A stretch of 64,000 nt of DNA from Chersky-267 sp034666965 (lineage in GTDB: Bacteria; Chloroflexota; Limnocylindria; Limnocylindrales; CSP1-4), in contig JAXDKT010000161.1 of NCBI GenBank assembly GCA_034666965.1, positions 1-64,000 of the forward strand, in the 5' to 3' direction. How positions within the stretch are numbered: position 1 is the first letter of the stretch; the number at the start of each line of letters is the position of its first letter. Below are positions 43,290 to 53,900 of this stretch, in pieces. Position numbers and translations under genes: made by a program. Below the pieces are notes generated by a model. The model worked only from the letters and a program-made list of their open reading frames with translations, did no database searches and had not been told where the DNA came from.

Positions 43290-43611
43290 TCCAACCTCAC
43301 AGCGGACCCACCCCGGATGCTCTCGCGCCAGGGCGGCGGTTCCATCGTGGCGAGTGGCGTCCGTGCGGCACGGACCGTTCGCGGGAGCGCATGCTCCGCC
43401 TCGACATTCTATCAGCGGACGACCGGGTCAGGCGTCGGCGGGAACGGCGGCGGGCGTGCTGCGACGCGGCGTCAGCAGGGTCGGAAGTGCCGGGGCGGCA
43501 GCTCGCGCCGAGCGCGCGTAGCAGGATGCGAGTTTACCACCCCGGCGCGCGCCAGACTGCGCTTCGACCTGAGCCCGGGCAATAGGGCGAATGCCGTACC
43601 GTGGCCACGAT
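43290..43611. other. Intergenic region upstream of nuoA
   Basis: About 320 nt without a supported gene. A TAGAAT -10-like element for the minus strand (43411-43406) is the likely nuoA promoter. The rest shows no recognisable terminator, repeat or RNA. Confidence 0.5.
43406..43411 (-). promoter_or_regulatory. Candidate -10 of the nuo operon
   Basis: TAGAAT on the minus strand about 115 nt before nuoA. A convincing -35 is not seen at the standard distance. Confidence 0.35.
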
Positions 43612-44823
43612 CTAGGCGGGCAGCCGGAAGCGCAACCCGATGAGCGGCGGATCGGGGGCGAGGCCACGACCGAGCAGGCTCACCCGGAAGCCACCCATGG
43701 CCCGCGGGTCGAGCAGCCGGGCAACGCTCGAGCGGACCGCCAGCCACTCCTCGAGGGTGGTGTCCGGATCGGAGCGGATCGCCTCGAGCAGCTCGTCCAT
43801 GCCGGCCCCGACCAGGAACTCGGCCTGGGTGGTCAGCCCGAGGGGCGTCAGCCCGGCCGCTCGGGCCGCCCGCTCGAGGGCGCTGAAGTCCACGTGCGCG
43901 GTCAGGTCCTGGCGGCCGACGGCGACGGTCCAGTCGTCGTGGGCCCGATGGGCGCTGTACGCCAGGAGCGTGCCCGCGCCCCGCGCGGGCCCATACAGCT
44001 CGCCCGCGAGGTGGCCGTAGTCGACGATCAGAACCGCGCCGCGGGCCAGCCCCTGGGCCACCTCGCCCAGCCACCCGTCGAGCTCGAGGCAGACCTCCGC
44101 CCGGGCGCCGTCGGCCAGGACGATCCCGTCCGCCGCAAACCGCGCCGCGAGGGCCGGGCTGGACGGCTCACCGGCCCGCTCGACGAAACCACTCTCGTCC
44201 CAGTCGACGAAGAGCTCCTCCAGCTGACCGCCGCGTCGACCCACGACGCGATGGACCGGCAGCGCGTCGACGAACTCGTTCGCCAGGACCGCGCCAACCT
44301 CCTCGGCGCCGGCCTCGAGCTCGAGGACCGAACCGGACCCGGCGGCCTCGATCCGCCTGACGAGCTCCTCGCGCCGGAACGCGTTGAGCTCGACCGGCGC
44401 GTAACGCAGAGCCGCCGCCAGCCCTGGCGACCCGGCGACCCGGCCAAGCTGGCCGCGACCGGCGAGGGCGTCGAGAATCGCCGCCGCGAGCGCCCCCGAC
44501 CCGGCGCCGTACTCGCGCAGCACGAAGCGCGCCGGCCGATCCAGCCGCCGCCAGATCTCGTCGAGCTGGCGGGCGATCGCGGCGCCAAAGATCGGATGGG
44601 TCTCCGGCGCCGTCAGGAAGTCGCCGGCCCGGCCGGGACGCTCGGTCGCGCCGCGGTAGTAGCCCAGCCCGGGTTCGTACAGGGCCAGCTCCATGAACCG
44701 GGCAAAGGTGATCGGGCCGTCGGCCTCGATCTCGGCCCGGATCCGCTCGACGAGCGCGGGTTCGCCGGCCGTCGGCAGCGGCGCCGGTGCCGGCCCGCGC
44801 CCGAAGGCCGCCTCGAGGTCCAT
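43612..44823 (-). CDS. MidA/NDUFAF7-family SAM-dependent methyltransferase
   Basis: 403 residues. It fits the family (COG1565) of mitochondrial NDUFAF7: GPITFARFMELALYEPGLGY, then YYRG and GDFLTAPETHPIFGAAIARQ, the SAM-site VLREYGAGSGALAAAIL, VLANEFVDALPVHRV and VLIVDYGH. NDUFAF7 methylates an arginine of the complex I subunit NDUFS2 (NuoD) and is needed for assembly. Lying directly upstream of the nuo operon on the same strand, it probably does the same here; that is inference. It starts 6 nt after the preceding unknown gene, so those two are co-transcribed. Confidence 0.88.
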   Translation of the reverse strand: MDLEAAFGRGPAPAPLPTAGEPALVERIRAEIEADGPITFARFMELALYEPGLGYYRGATERPGRAGDFLTAPETHPIFGAAIARQLDEIWRRLDRPARFVLREYGAGSGALAAAILDALAGRGQLGRVAGSPGLAAALRYAPVELNAFRREELVRRIEAAGSGSVLELEAGAEEVGAVLANEFVDALPVHRVVGRRGGQLEELFVDWDESGFVERAGEPSSPALAARFAADGIVLADGARAEVCLELDGWLGEVAQGLARGAVLIVDYGHLAGELYGPARGAGTLLAYSAHRAHDDWTVAVGRQDLTAHVDFSALERAARAAGLTPLGLTTQAEFLVGAGMDELLEAIRSDPDTTLEEWLAVRSSVARLLDPRAMGGFRVSLLGRGLAPDPPLIGLRFRLPA

Positions 44824-44829
44824 CGAAGC

Positions 44830-45975
44830 TCAGCGACCGCCGGCGATCAGCCGGACGCCGGGCCCGACCAGGGTGTGGCCGCCGAGCACGATCGGGATCG
44901 GGCCATCGGCCGCCGCCGCCGTCAGCTCGGCCAGCCACGGATCGGCAACCGCATTCGCCCCGAGCAGGTCGGACGCGTAGCGCGACTCGGCCGCGGGCCA
45001 GCCGGCTTCGTCGCCCCCGAGCCGGTGAGCGAGCAGGACCCGGCTGTCGACGAGGGCCGCATCGCCGAGCTCGGCCAGGCGCTCGCCCAGGGCGGCCGGG
45101 CCGTCCCGATCGAGGAGGGCGCCGAGCACGGACCGGGGCGGCCGGGGCGGCCGGGCGGGGTCGGCCGCGCCGCGGGTCGGTGGCCCAACGGCCAGCTCCG
45201 ACGCGGCCCGGAGTCCGCGCTCCTCGACCAGCCCACGCACCCGGCAGCGGGCGTGGCGCTCGAGCCAGCCGAGCGTCGCCGCCGACGTTCGCCCGGCGAT
45301 GACCAGCTCACGGCGCGGGTCGGCCATGACCCCACGGACGCCGTCGAGGGCGGCCCGAATACGATTCGTGACGGCATCGACCAGGTCGGCCCGGGGCGGC
45401 CGAGCGTCGGCTCGACGTGCCCGGCGGGCCCGGTTGGTCGTCGCCCGGTACTCGTCGACCAGGACGACGTCGAGCGGCGAATCGAGGTCGACCGCGAGCC
45501 GCCAGCGAGAACGGAGGTCGGCCACCGCGACCCCGGCGACCTCGGCCAGCCAACGCGGCAGGGCGTTGTCGCCCGGCAGCTCGGCCGGCACACGATTCAG
45601 GGTTGTCCCCGCGGCTGCCGAGACGGCCACGATGTCCGCCGAGAAGCGGTTGTTGGCGAGGGCGACGAGTCCCGGTCCGGCGGCCGCCGCGACGAACGCG
45701 CGCCGGTCTGCGCCGGTGGCCAGGGCCAGTGCCCCAGATCCGAGCAGGACCAGTCCCCGATTCGGCGCGAGACGCGCCCGGATCGTTGCCAACCTGGCTC
45801 CGAAGGGCTGAGCGTCGCGCGATCCGGAGATCCGTGCCGTGGCTGCCCCCGCGGCCAGGAAGCCGGTCACGTGGCCCTCGGCCACGGCCAGGCGCGCGGC
45901 CGCGAGCCGGCGCTCGAGCGGTCCCGAATCCGGACCGGCCAGGCGGTGGAGGATGATGACGTCGACGGTGGCCAC
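44830..45975 (-). CDS. Protein of unknown function
   Basis: 381 residues, not recognised. No membrane helix or signal is apparent. It is Ala/Arg-rich with alternating strands and helices, for example GLVLLGSGALALATGADRRA, ALANNRFSADIVAVSAA, SPLDVVLVDEYRATTNRARR and the end PIPIVLGGHTLVGPGVRLI, which suggests a Rossmann-like or nucleotidyltransferase-like fold without clear catalytic motifs. Its codon use matches the neighbours. The GTG start follows a TAGACT -10 by exactly 6 nt, a leaderless arrangement. It is co-transcribed with the MidA-like gene and divergent from folK. Confidence 0.6.
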   Translation of the reverse strand: MATVDVIILHRLAGPDSGPLERRLAAARLAVAEGHVTGFLAAGAATARISGSRDAQPFGARLATIRARLAPNRGLVLLGSGALALATGADRRAFVAAAAGPGLVALANNRFSADIVAVSAAAGTTLNRVPAELPGDNALPRWLAEVAGVAVADLRSRWRLAVDLDSPLDVVLVDEYRATTNRARRARRADARPPRADLVDAVTNRIRAALDGVRGVMADPRRELVIAGRTSAATLGWLERHARCRVRGLVEERGLRAASELAVGPPTRGAADPARPPRPPRSVLGALLDRDGPAALGERLAELGDAALVDSRVLLAHRLGGDEAGWPAAESRYASDLLGANAVADPWLAELTAAAADGPIPIVLGGHTLVGPGVRLIAGGR

Positions 45976-45981
45976 CGAGCG

Positions 45982-45987
45982 AGTCTA
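45982..45987 (-). promoter_or_regulatory. -10 element for a probably leaderless mRNA
   Basis: TAGACT on the minus strand, 6 nt before the GTG at 45975. No Shine-Dalgarno sequence. Confidence 0.55.
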
Positions 45988-46028
45988 GCGACGGCGACCG
46001 GCGAGCACGGCGGGAGGGCCGGCCTTCG

Positions 46029-46646
46029 ATGACGAGCGCACGGCGGGCCCGGGCCTATGTCGGCCTGGGATCCAACCTGGGCGATGCCGCGGCCACGCTC
46101 GCCGCCGCGGTCCACGCCCTGGCGGCGCTGCCGGGAGTTCGGGTTCGCGGCGTGTCGCGGCTGTACGCCACCGCGCCGGTGGGCGTCACCGACCAACCCG
46201 AGTTCCGCAACGCGGCGGTCGCCCTCGACGCGCCGTCCGGGCCCGACCCGGCAGTCGGCGCGACCGCGCTGCTGATCGCCCTCAAGAGCCTCGAAGCGGC
46301 CTTCGGACGCAGAGCCCGCGGCCATTGGGGCCCACGCGAGCTCGACCTCGACCTGCTCATCTTCGGGCGGGCCGAGCTGGCGATCGATCGACCGCCGGGC
46401 GGCCGCTCGATCGACGCCCCGACCGACCCGGCCAAGGCCGGCCGACTCCTCGTGGTGCCCCATCCGGAGGCCCGGACCCGGCTGTTCGTGCTGGCGCCGC
46501 TGGCCGACCTGGCGCCCGGCCTGGTGCCGCCGGGTTGGGGCGAGAGCGTGGCCTCGGCTCGTCGCCGACGGGAGCAGGCCGAGGGCTCCGCCGCGGCTCG
46601 GCCGATCGGCGAATGGAATCCCGCCGCCGGAAGGTGGGCCCCCTAG
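46029..46646 (+). CDS. folK: 2-amino-4-hydroxy-6-hydroxymethyldihydropteridine pyrophosphokinase
   Basis: 205 residues. HPPK transfers pyrophosphate from ATP to the folate precursor pterin. It shows the opening AYVGLGSNLGDAAATLAAAV, then VSRLYATAPVGVTDQPEFRN, the ATP/Mg site RGHWGPRELDLDLLIFG (including the DLDLL aspartates) and PHPEARTRLFVLAPLADLAP. It extends slightly beyond the usual about 160 residues at the C-terminus and contains a short insertion after the aspartate motif. folP and folB are not nearby. Its stop overlaps that of glpX in CTAG. Confidence 0.93.
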   Translation: MTSARRARAYVGLGSNLGDAAATLAAAVHALAALPGVRVRGVSRLYATAPVGVTDQPEFRNAAVALDAPSGPDPAVGATALLIALKSLEAAFGRRARGHWGPRELDLDLLIFGRAELAIDRPPGGRSIDAPTDPAKAGRLLVVPHPEARTRLFVLAPLADLAPGLVPPGWGESVASARRRREQAEGSAAARPIGEWNPAAGRWAP

Positions 46647-47632
46647 AGTCGGACGGCCGGCGGCCGGCTCCGGTCGAACATCGCCACGGTATCCACAAAG
46701 CGCACCTGCTTCGACTGGTAGCCCATGACCAGCGAGTGCGTCCGTGCCCCGCCACCGAAGAAGCGCAGCCCATGGAGGAGGTCGCCGCTGGTCACGCCGG
46801 TCGCGGCGAAGACCAGGTTCTCGCCGGAGGCCAGGTCCTCGGTCCGGTAGACCCGGCCCTCGTCGTCGTCATTGCCCATCTGGCGCGCCCGCTGCCGCTC
46901 CTCGTCGTTGCGGAACCGGAAGCGCGCCTGGATCTCGCCGCCGAGGCAGCGCAGCGCCGCCGCCGTGATGACGCCCTCGGGCGCCCCGCCGATGCCCATC
47001 ACGGCGTGCACGCCGGTGCCCGAGACGGCGCACGAGATCGCCGCCGACAGGTCGCCGTCCGTGATCAGCTTGATCCGCGCGCCTGCCGCCCGGACCTCCG
47101 CGATCAGCGCCTCATGGCGGGGTCGCTCGAGGATCACCACGGTGATGTCGCCGACGTTGCGGCCAAGCGCCTCGGCGATCCGGTGAAGGTTGTCGGTCGG
47201 GGTCGACGCGATGTCGACATGGCCGGCCGCGACCGGCCCGACGCACAGCTTCTCGAGATAGGTGTCCGGCGCGTGGAGCAGCCCGCCCCGCTCGGACGCG
47301 GCGAGGACCGTGATCGCGCCGGCCTGGCCGTGGGCGACCAGGTTGGTGCCTTCGAGCGGATCGACCGCGATGTCGATCTCCGGGATCGCGCGCCGGTCGT
47401 GGTCGGCTTGGCGGCCGACCTGCTCGCCGATGTACAGCATCGGCGCCTTGTCGCGCTCGCCCTCGCCGATGACGATCGTGCCGGCCATGTCGATCTCGTC
47501 CATCGTCCGACGCATCGCCTCGACCGCGGCACGGTCGGCGCCGTGCCCGTCGCCCCGACCCATGTAGCGGGCCGAGGCGATCGCGGCCGCCTCGGTGACT
47601 CGAACCATCTCCAGCGCGAGAAGCTGTTCCAC
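46643..47632 (-). CDS. glpX: Class II fructose-1,6-bisphosphatase
   Basis: 329 residues, the usual GlpX length. It hydrolyses fructose 1,6-bisphosphate in gluconeogenesis. Typical segments are LEMVRVTEAAAIASARYMGR, the metal-site GTIVIGEGERDKAPMLYIGE, IDIAVDPLEGTNLVAHGQ, VILERPRHEALIAEVRAAGA and GIGGAPEGVITAAAL. It begins with ATG 41 nt after purH, possibly in the same transcript. Confidence 0.95.
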   Translation of the reverse strand: MEQLLALEMVRVTEAAAIASARYMGRGDGHGADRAAVEAMRRTMDEIDMAGTIVIGEGERDKAPMLYIGEQVGRQADHDRRAIPEIDIAVDPLEGTNLVAHGQAGAITVLAASERGGLLHAPDTYLEKLCVGPVAAGHVDIASTPTDNLHRIAEALGRNVGDITVVILERPRHEALIAEVRAAGARIKLITDGDLSAAISCAVSGTGVHAVMGIGGAPEGVITAAALRCLGGEIQARFRFRNDEERQRARQMGNDDDEGRVYRTEDLASGENLVFAATGVTSGDLLHGLRFFGGGARTHSLVMGYQSKQVRFVDTVAMFDRSRPPAVRL

Positions 47633-47673
47633 GGGGCCCTCCTGGTCGGCGGCGCTGTCGTTCGAGCTCGGGA

Positions 47674-49221
47674 TCAGTGGCGAAAGTGACGCTGGCCGGT
47701 GAAGACCATGGCCAGGTGGTGGCGGTTGGCGACCTCGATCGCCATCTCGTCGCGGATCGAGCCGCCAGGCTGGATGATCGCCGTCACCCCGGCGTTGGCA
47801 GCCATGGCGATCCCATCCGGAAAGGGGAAGTAGGCGTCGCTGGCCATGACGCTCATCCGGGCGCGATCGCCGGCGCGGCGAACGGCGATCTCGACCGAAA
47901 CCTGGCGGCTCGCCTGACCGGCTCCGATCCCGACCGTGGCGGCGCTCTTGGCCAGCACGATCGCGTTCGAGCGGACGTGCCGGACGGTCCGCCAGCCGAA
48001 GAGCAGATCGGTCAGCTCCTCGAGGGTCGGGCGCCGTTTGGTCACGACCTGGAGCTGGCCGGCCTCGTGCCCCAGCGCGTCCTGGGTCTCGACCAGCAGT
48101 CCGCCACCAACCCGCTTGAAGTCGAGGTTGGCGATTCCGTAGTCGCGCATGCCCTCCGACGGGTCGGCCGGCACGGCCAGGATCTCGAGGCCGGTCTTGG
48201 CCCGCAGGATGCCCAGCGCGGACTCGCTGTATCCCGGCGCCACGACGGCCTCGTAGGAGTTGGCGGCAATCTCCCGGGCGGTGGCCCCGTCGAGCTCGCG
48301 GTTCACCCCGACGATGCCGCCGAAGGCTGCCACCGAGTCCGTCTCGAGGGCCTTGCGATAGGCCTCCACGAGCTCGTCGTTGGAGGCCATCCCGACCGGA
48401 TCGGTGTGCTTGACGATGGCCACGGTGGGCGCGGTGAAGTCCTTGGCCATCCGGTAGGCGGCATCAAGATCGAGCAGGTTGTTGAAGCTGGGCAGCGAGC
48501 CCTGGAGCTGCTCGGCATCGGCCAGCGTGCCCGAGCGGTGGGTCGTCTCGCGATAGAACGCCGCCCGCTGATGGGGGTTCTCGCCGTAACGCAGGTCCTC
48601 GACCTTCTCGAGAACCATCGCCAGGCGGCTCGGGAAGGTCGTCCCCGAGACCTGGTTGATGTAGGCCGCGATCTCGGCGTGATAGGCGGCCACGATCCCG
48701 AAGGCCTCGGCGGCGAGCTGCTGGCGGAGCTCAGCCGAGATCGAGCCGAGCTCCTTGAGCTCGCGCACGAGCCGGCCGTAGTGACGCGGGTCGGCCACCG
48801 CCGCAACGCCGGCGTAGTTGCGCGCGGCGGCGCCGAGCAGGGCCGCTCCGCCGACGTCGATCATCTCGATGGCCTCGTGCAGGGCGACCGATCTCGGGCC
48901 GACCTGGGGCGAGAACGGCTTGACGTTGACCACGACGATGTCGATCAGGACGAGGCCGTGCTCGGTCAGCTCCGCGAGCTGGGCGGGGACGTCCCGGCGG
49001 GCGAGGATCCCGGCGTAGACGGCTGGGTGGAAGGTCTTGACCTGGCCGCCGGCGAGGGCCGGCACCGCAGTCAGCTCGGAGACAGAGCCGACCTGGATCC
49101 CGTCCGAGGCGAGGTGCTCGCGGGTTCCGTCGGTGGCGTACATCTCGACATCGAGCGTCGCCAGGTCACGCGCGAGCGCGGACACGCCGTCGCGGTTCGC
49201 GACCGAGAGCAGGGCACGCAC
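47674..49221 (-). CDS. purH: AICAR formyltransferase/IMP cyclohydrolase
   Basis: 515 residues, both domains complete. The last two steps of purine synthesis are carried out by an N-terminal IMP cyclohydrolase domain (MRALLSVANRDGV, GGQVKTFHPAVYAGILARRD, DIVVVNVKPF) and a C-terminal formyltransferase domain (RYGENPHQRAAFYRE, VAIVKHTDPVGMA, SDAYFPFPDGIAMAANAGVT). The start is a GTG with a strong AGGAGGT 9 nt upstream. Confidence 0.97.
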   Translation of the reverse strand: MRALLSVANRDGVSALARDLATLDVEMYATDGTREHLASDGIQVGSVSELTAVPALAGGQVKTFHPAVYAGILARRDVPAQLAELTEHGLVLIDIVVVNVKPFSPQVGPRSVALHEAIEMIDVGGAALLGAAARNYAGVAAVADPRHYGRLVRELKELGSISAELRQQLAAEAFGIVAAYHAEIAAYINQVSGTTFPSRLAMVLEKVEDLRYGENPHQRAAFYRETTHRSGTLADAEQLQGSLPSFNNLLDLDAAYRMAKDFTAPTVAIVKHTDPVGMASNDELVEAYRKALETDSVAAFGGIVGVNRELDGATAREIAANSYEAVVAPGYSESALGILRAKTGLEILAVPADPSEGMRDYGIANLDFKRVGGGLLVETQDALGHEAGQLQVVTKRRPTLEELTDLLFGWRTVRHVRSNAIVLAKSAATVGIGAGQASRQVSVEIAVRRAGDRARMSVMASDAYFPFPDGIAMAANAGVTAIIQPGGSIRDEMAIEVANRHHLAMVFTGQRHFRH

Positions 49222-49298
49222 CCGAGGTCCACCTCCTGATCCGGTCGACGACGCGCCTCACCTGACGCCCCGGGCCGAGGGCGCCCGTCATCGGCCCG

Positions 49299-49304
49299 AG
49301 TATA
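49299..49304 (-). promoter_or_regulatory. Candidate -10 of purH
   Basis: TATACT on the minus strand about 78 nt before the purH start; no strong -35 seen. Confidence 0.35.
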
Positions 49305-49369
49305 CCGCCCGTCATGCCATACTCGGCCTCCCAAAGCGCCCCACGACCCTCTGAATCTGGAGCCCGTCG

Positions 49370-49837
49370 GTGACCAAGCCGCCCTGGGAATACCTCTTCG
49401 AGCAGTTCTCGCGGGTCAAGTTCCCGGACCTGTTTCCGGCGACCTGGATCGCCTCGTTGGCCCTGCTGGTCGTCCTCGTCGTGCTCTACAACCTACGGAC
49501 CCGGGCCTTCCGCCGGCACCAGCCCTATCTCGAGATGTGGGAATGGCTGCTGTGGACGGGGCTGATCCTGTTCAGCCTGCTGCTGGTGTTCAGCCTGTTC
49601 GTGTGGGACTTCCTGTTCGTGCTGGTCACGATGATCGGCGGGGCGGCGATTCTCATCTGGATCCGCTTCGTCAGGTTCCCACCGATCTTCGAGATGTACG
49701 AGCGCAAGCTGGCTCGCGAGCGTTACTTCACCCGGACCAAGTTCGCCCATCCGGAGTCGACCATCCGCACCAAGACGGCGCGGGGTGCCCGGACGGGTCG
49801 CCCGGCCAAGTCCACCAAGCGTCGTCGGCGACGCTGA
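49370..49837 (+). CDS. Small membrane protein of unknown function
   Basis: 155 residues. Three membrane helices are visible: TWIASLALLVVLVVLYNL, LLWTGLILFSLLLVFSLFVW and FLFVLVTMIGGAAILIWIRF. The C-terminal about 45 residues are strongly basic (ending STKRRRRR) and probably cytoplasmic, perhaps contacting nucleic acid or lipid headgroups. I do not recognise the family. The GTG start has a GGAG about 9 nt upstream. It precedes the cupin gene by 20 nt, so they may be co-transcribed. Confidence 0.7.
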   Translation: MTKPPWEYLFEQFSRVKFPDLFPATWIASLALLVVLVVLYNLRTRAFRRHQPYLEMWEWLLWTGLILFSLLLVFSLFVWDFLFVLVTMIGGAAILIWIRFVRFPPIFEMYERKLARERYFTRTKFAHPESTIRTKTARGARTGRPAKSTKRRRRR

Positions 49838-49857
49838 TCCCGCGCGAAGTCGCGAGC

Positions 49858-50316
49858 ATGGACATCCGGCGCTTCGGCTACGGGCACCGGCGGCCGGCCG
49901 GTCCGGACGGCACGAGCGGTGTCCAGGCGGCGGTCATCCATTCCGACGCCCGCGCGACCGTGTCGGAGCTAGCGTTCACGCGCAAGGCGATCCTCGAGCC
50001 CCACTCCAGTCCCAACACGACCTGGTTCCTGGTCATCGAGGGTGGTGGCTTCGTCCTGGTCGGCGACGAGACCGCCCGGGTATTTGCCGGCCAGGCCGTG
50101 CACTGGCCGGCCGGGGTCGTTCATGGTGCGTCGACGGACGTATCCGAGATGCGGGCGATCGTGGTCGAGCTGGCGGGTCCCGACGACCACGCCTTGCGGG
50201 GCGTGCTCGAGGGCGTCGCCCTGCCGCTCCCTGCCGGTCCGGTGGCCAAGGCTGAGGGCGCCCTGGCCGACGACCGGTCCGTGGTCTACGACCCCGCGCA
50301 TGGCGAGCCACTCTAG
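49858..50316 (+). CDS. Cupin-domain protein
   Basis: 152 residues forming one small cupin barrel. The core runs through ILEPHSSPNTTWFLVIEGGG (metal-type His, Glu), VLVGDETARVFAGQAVHWPA and GVVHGASTDVSEMRAIVVEL, where the second His of the metal site lies in VHG. Cupins of this size are often sugar- or metabolite-binding enzymes or sensors; no substrate is indicated. The frame extends upstream into the preceding gene, so the ATG at 49858, just before the domain, is used. Confidence 0.85.
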   Translation: MDIRRFGYGHRRPAGPDGTSGVQAAVIHSDARATVSELAFTRKAILEPHSSPNTTWFLVIEGGGFVLVGDETARVFAGQAVHWPAGVVHGASTDVSEMRAIVVELAGPDDHALRGVLEGVALPLPAGPVAKAEGALADDRSVVYDPAHGEPL

Positions 50317-50350
50317 GCCCGACCTCACGCGGGCGGTCGGCGGGCTCCCG

Positions 50351-51025
50351 TCAGCTCCGCCCGCGTTCCGCCGCCGGCTCACCGGCGAGCACCGCCCCGA
50401 GCTGGCCCAGGATCCTTGCGGTCGCGCCCCAGACCAGCAGCTCGGTGCCATCCGCGGCCCTGACCGGATAGGCCCCGTAGCGCAGCGGCCAATCGCGGAC
50501 GGTTCGCTCGACGATCCGGATCGGGGCGTCCGGCAGAAAGCCGGACAGGGGCGCCTCGATGATCCGGGCGACCTCGACCGGGGAGGGCTCCAGGACGGGC
50601 GGCCGCTCGGCGATCGCCAGGATCGGCACCAGCGCGAAGAGACTGACCGGGATCCACACCTCGTCGAGCCGGCCGACGATCGTCAGCCCGGCCGCCACAG
50701 GGTCGAGGCCCACCTCCTCGGTCGCCTCGCGCAGGGCGGTGGCGACGATGTCCGCGTCACCGGGCTCGACCTTGCCGCCGGGAAAGCTGACCTCGCCCGA
50801 GTGGAGCCCGTCATAGGTCGGGCGTTCGGTCAGGATCACCCGGGCGGACCCGTCGGCGCCGGGCACGATCAGGACGAGGACGGCCGCCGGTCGGTCGGTG
50901 GCCGGCACCCGCGCGGCGAAGGAGCGGGCCCGGCCGTCGGTCAGCAGCGGGGTCAGCTCGGACGGACCGCCGGGCAGCGGGTCGGGCAACGAGCCCAGCC
51001 GCTCGCGCGCCGTCTCGATCCGCAT
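50351..51025 (-). CDS. Nudix hydrolase, CoA pyrophosphatase type
   Basis: 224 residues. The Nudix box GX5EX7REUXEEXGU is complete within GGKVEPGD and ATALREATEEVGL. Just before it, VILTERPTYDGLHSGEVSFP matches the UPF0035 motif of CoA pyrophosphatases (NudL/PCD1-like), which cleave CoA and its oxidised or acyl forms to phosphopantetheine and 3',5'-ADP. It lies 38 nt downstream of clpB and could be read through from it. Confidence 0.88.
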   Translation of the reverse strand: MRIETARERLGSLPDPLPGGPSELTPLLTDGRARSFAARVPATDRPAAVLVLIVPGADGSARVILTERPTYDGLHSGEVSFPGGKVEPGDADIVATALREATEEVGLDPVAAGLTIVGRLDEVWIPVSLFALVPILAIAERPPVLEPSPVEVARIIEAPLSGFLPDAPIRIVERTVRDWPLRYGAYPVRAADGTELLVWGATARILGQLGAVLAGEPAAERGRS

Positions 51026-51063
51026 CGCTGGCGGTCGGAAGGTCGAGCGGACCCGCGGGCGGG

Positions 51064-53817
<2,754 letters not shown>

Positions 53818-53864
53818 GGCGTGCCTCGGGATGCGTCGACGGAGTGCCTAGCCGATGGTAGACC

Positions 53865-53885
53865 CCTGACAATATTGTTGGTAGG
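53865..53885. promoter_or_regulatory. HAIR-like HspR operator upstream of clpB
   Basis: CCTGACAATATTGTTGGTAGG, matching the perfect operator in front of hspR at 15 of 21 positions, with a central ACAATATTGT palindrome (53869-53878). It lies 48 nt before the clpB start. Confidence 0.5.
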
Positions 53886-53900
53886 TGGGCTGAGCCCGGG

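Noticed and set aside
53841..53849. GAGTGC half-site resembling a CIRCE element near clpB
   Set aside because: No matching TTAGCACTC arm lies upstream; the HAIR-like repeat explains the region better.
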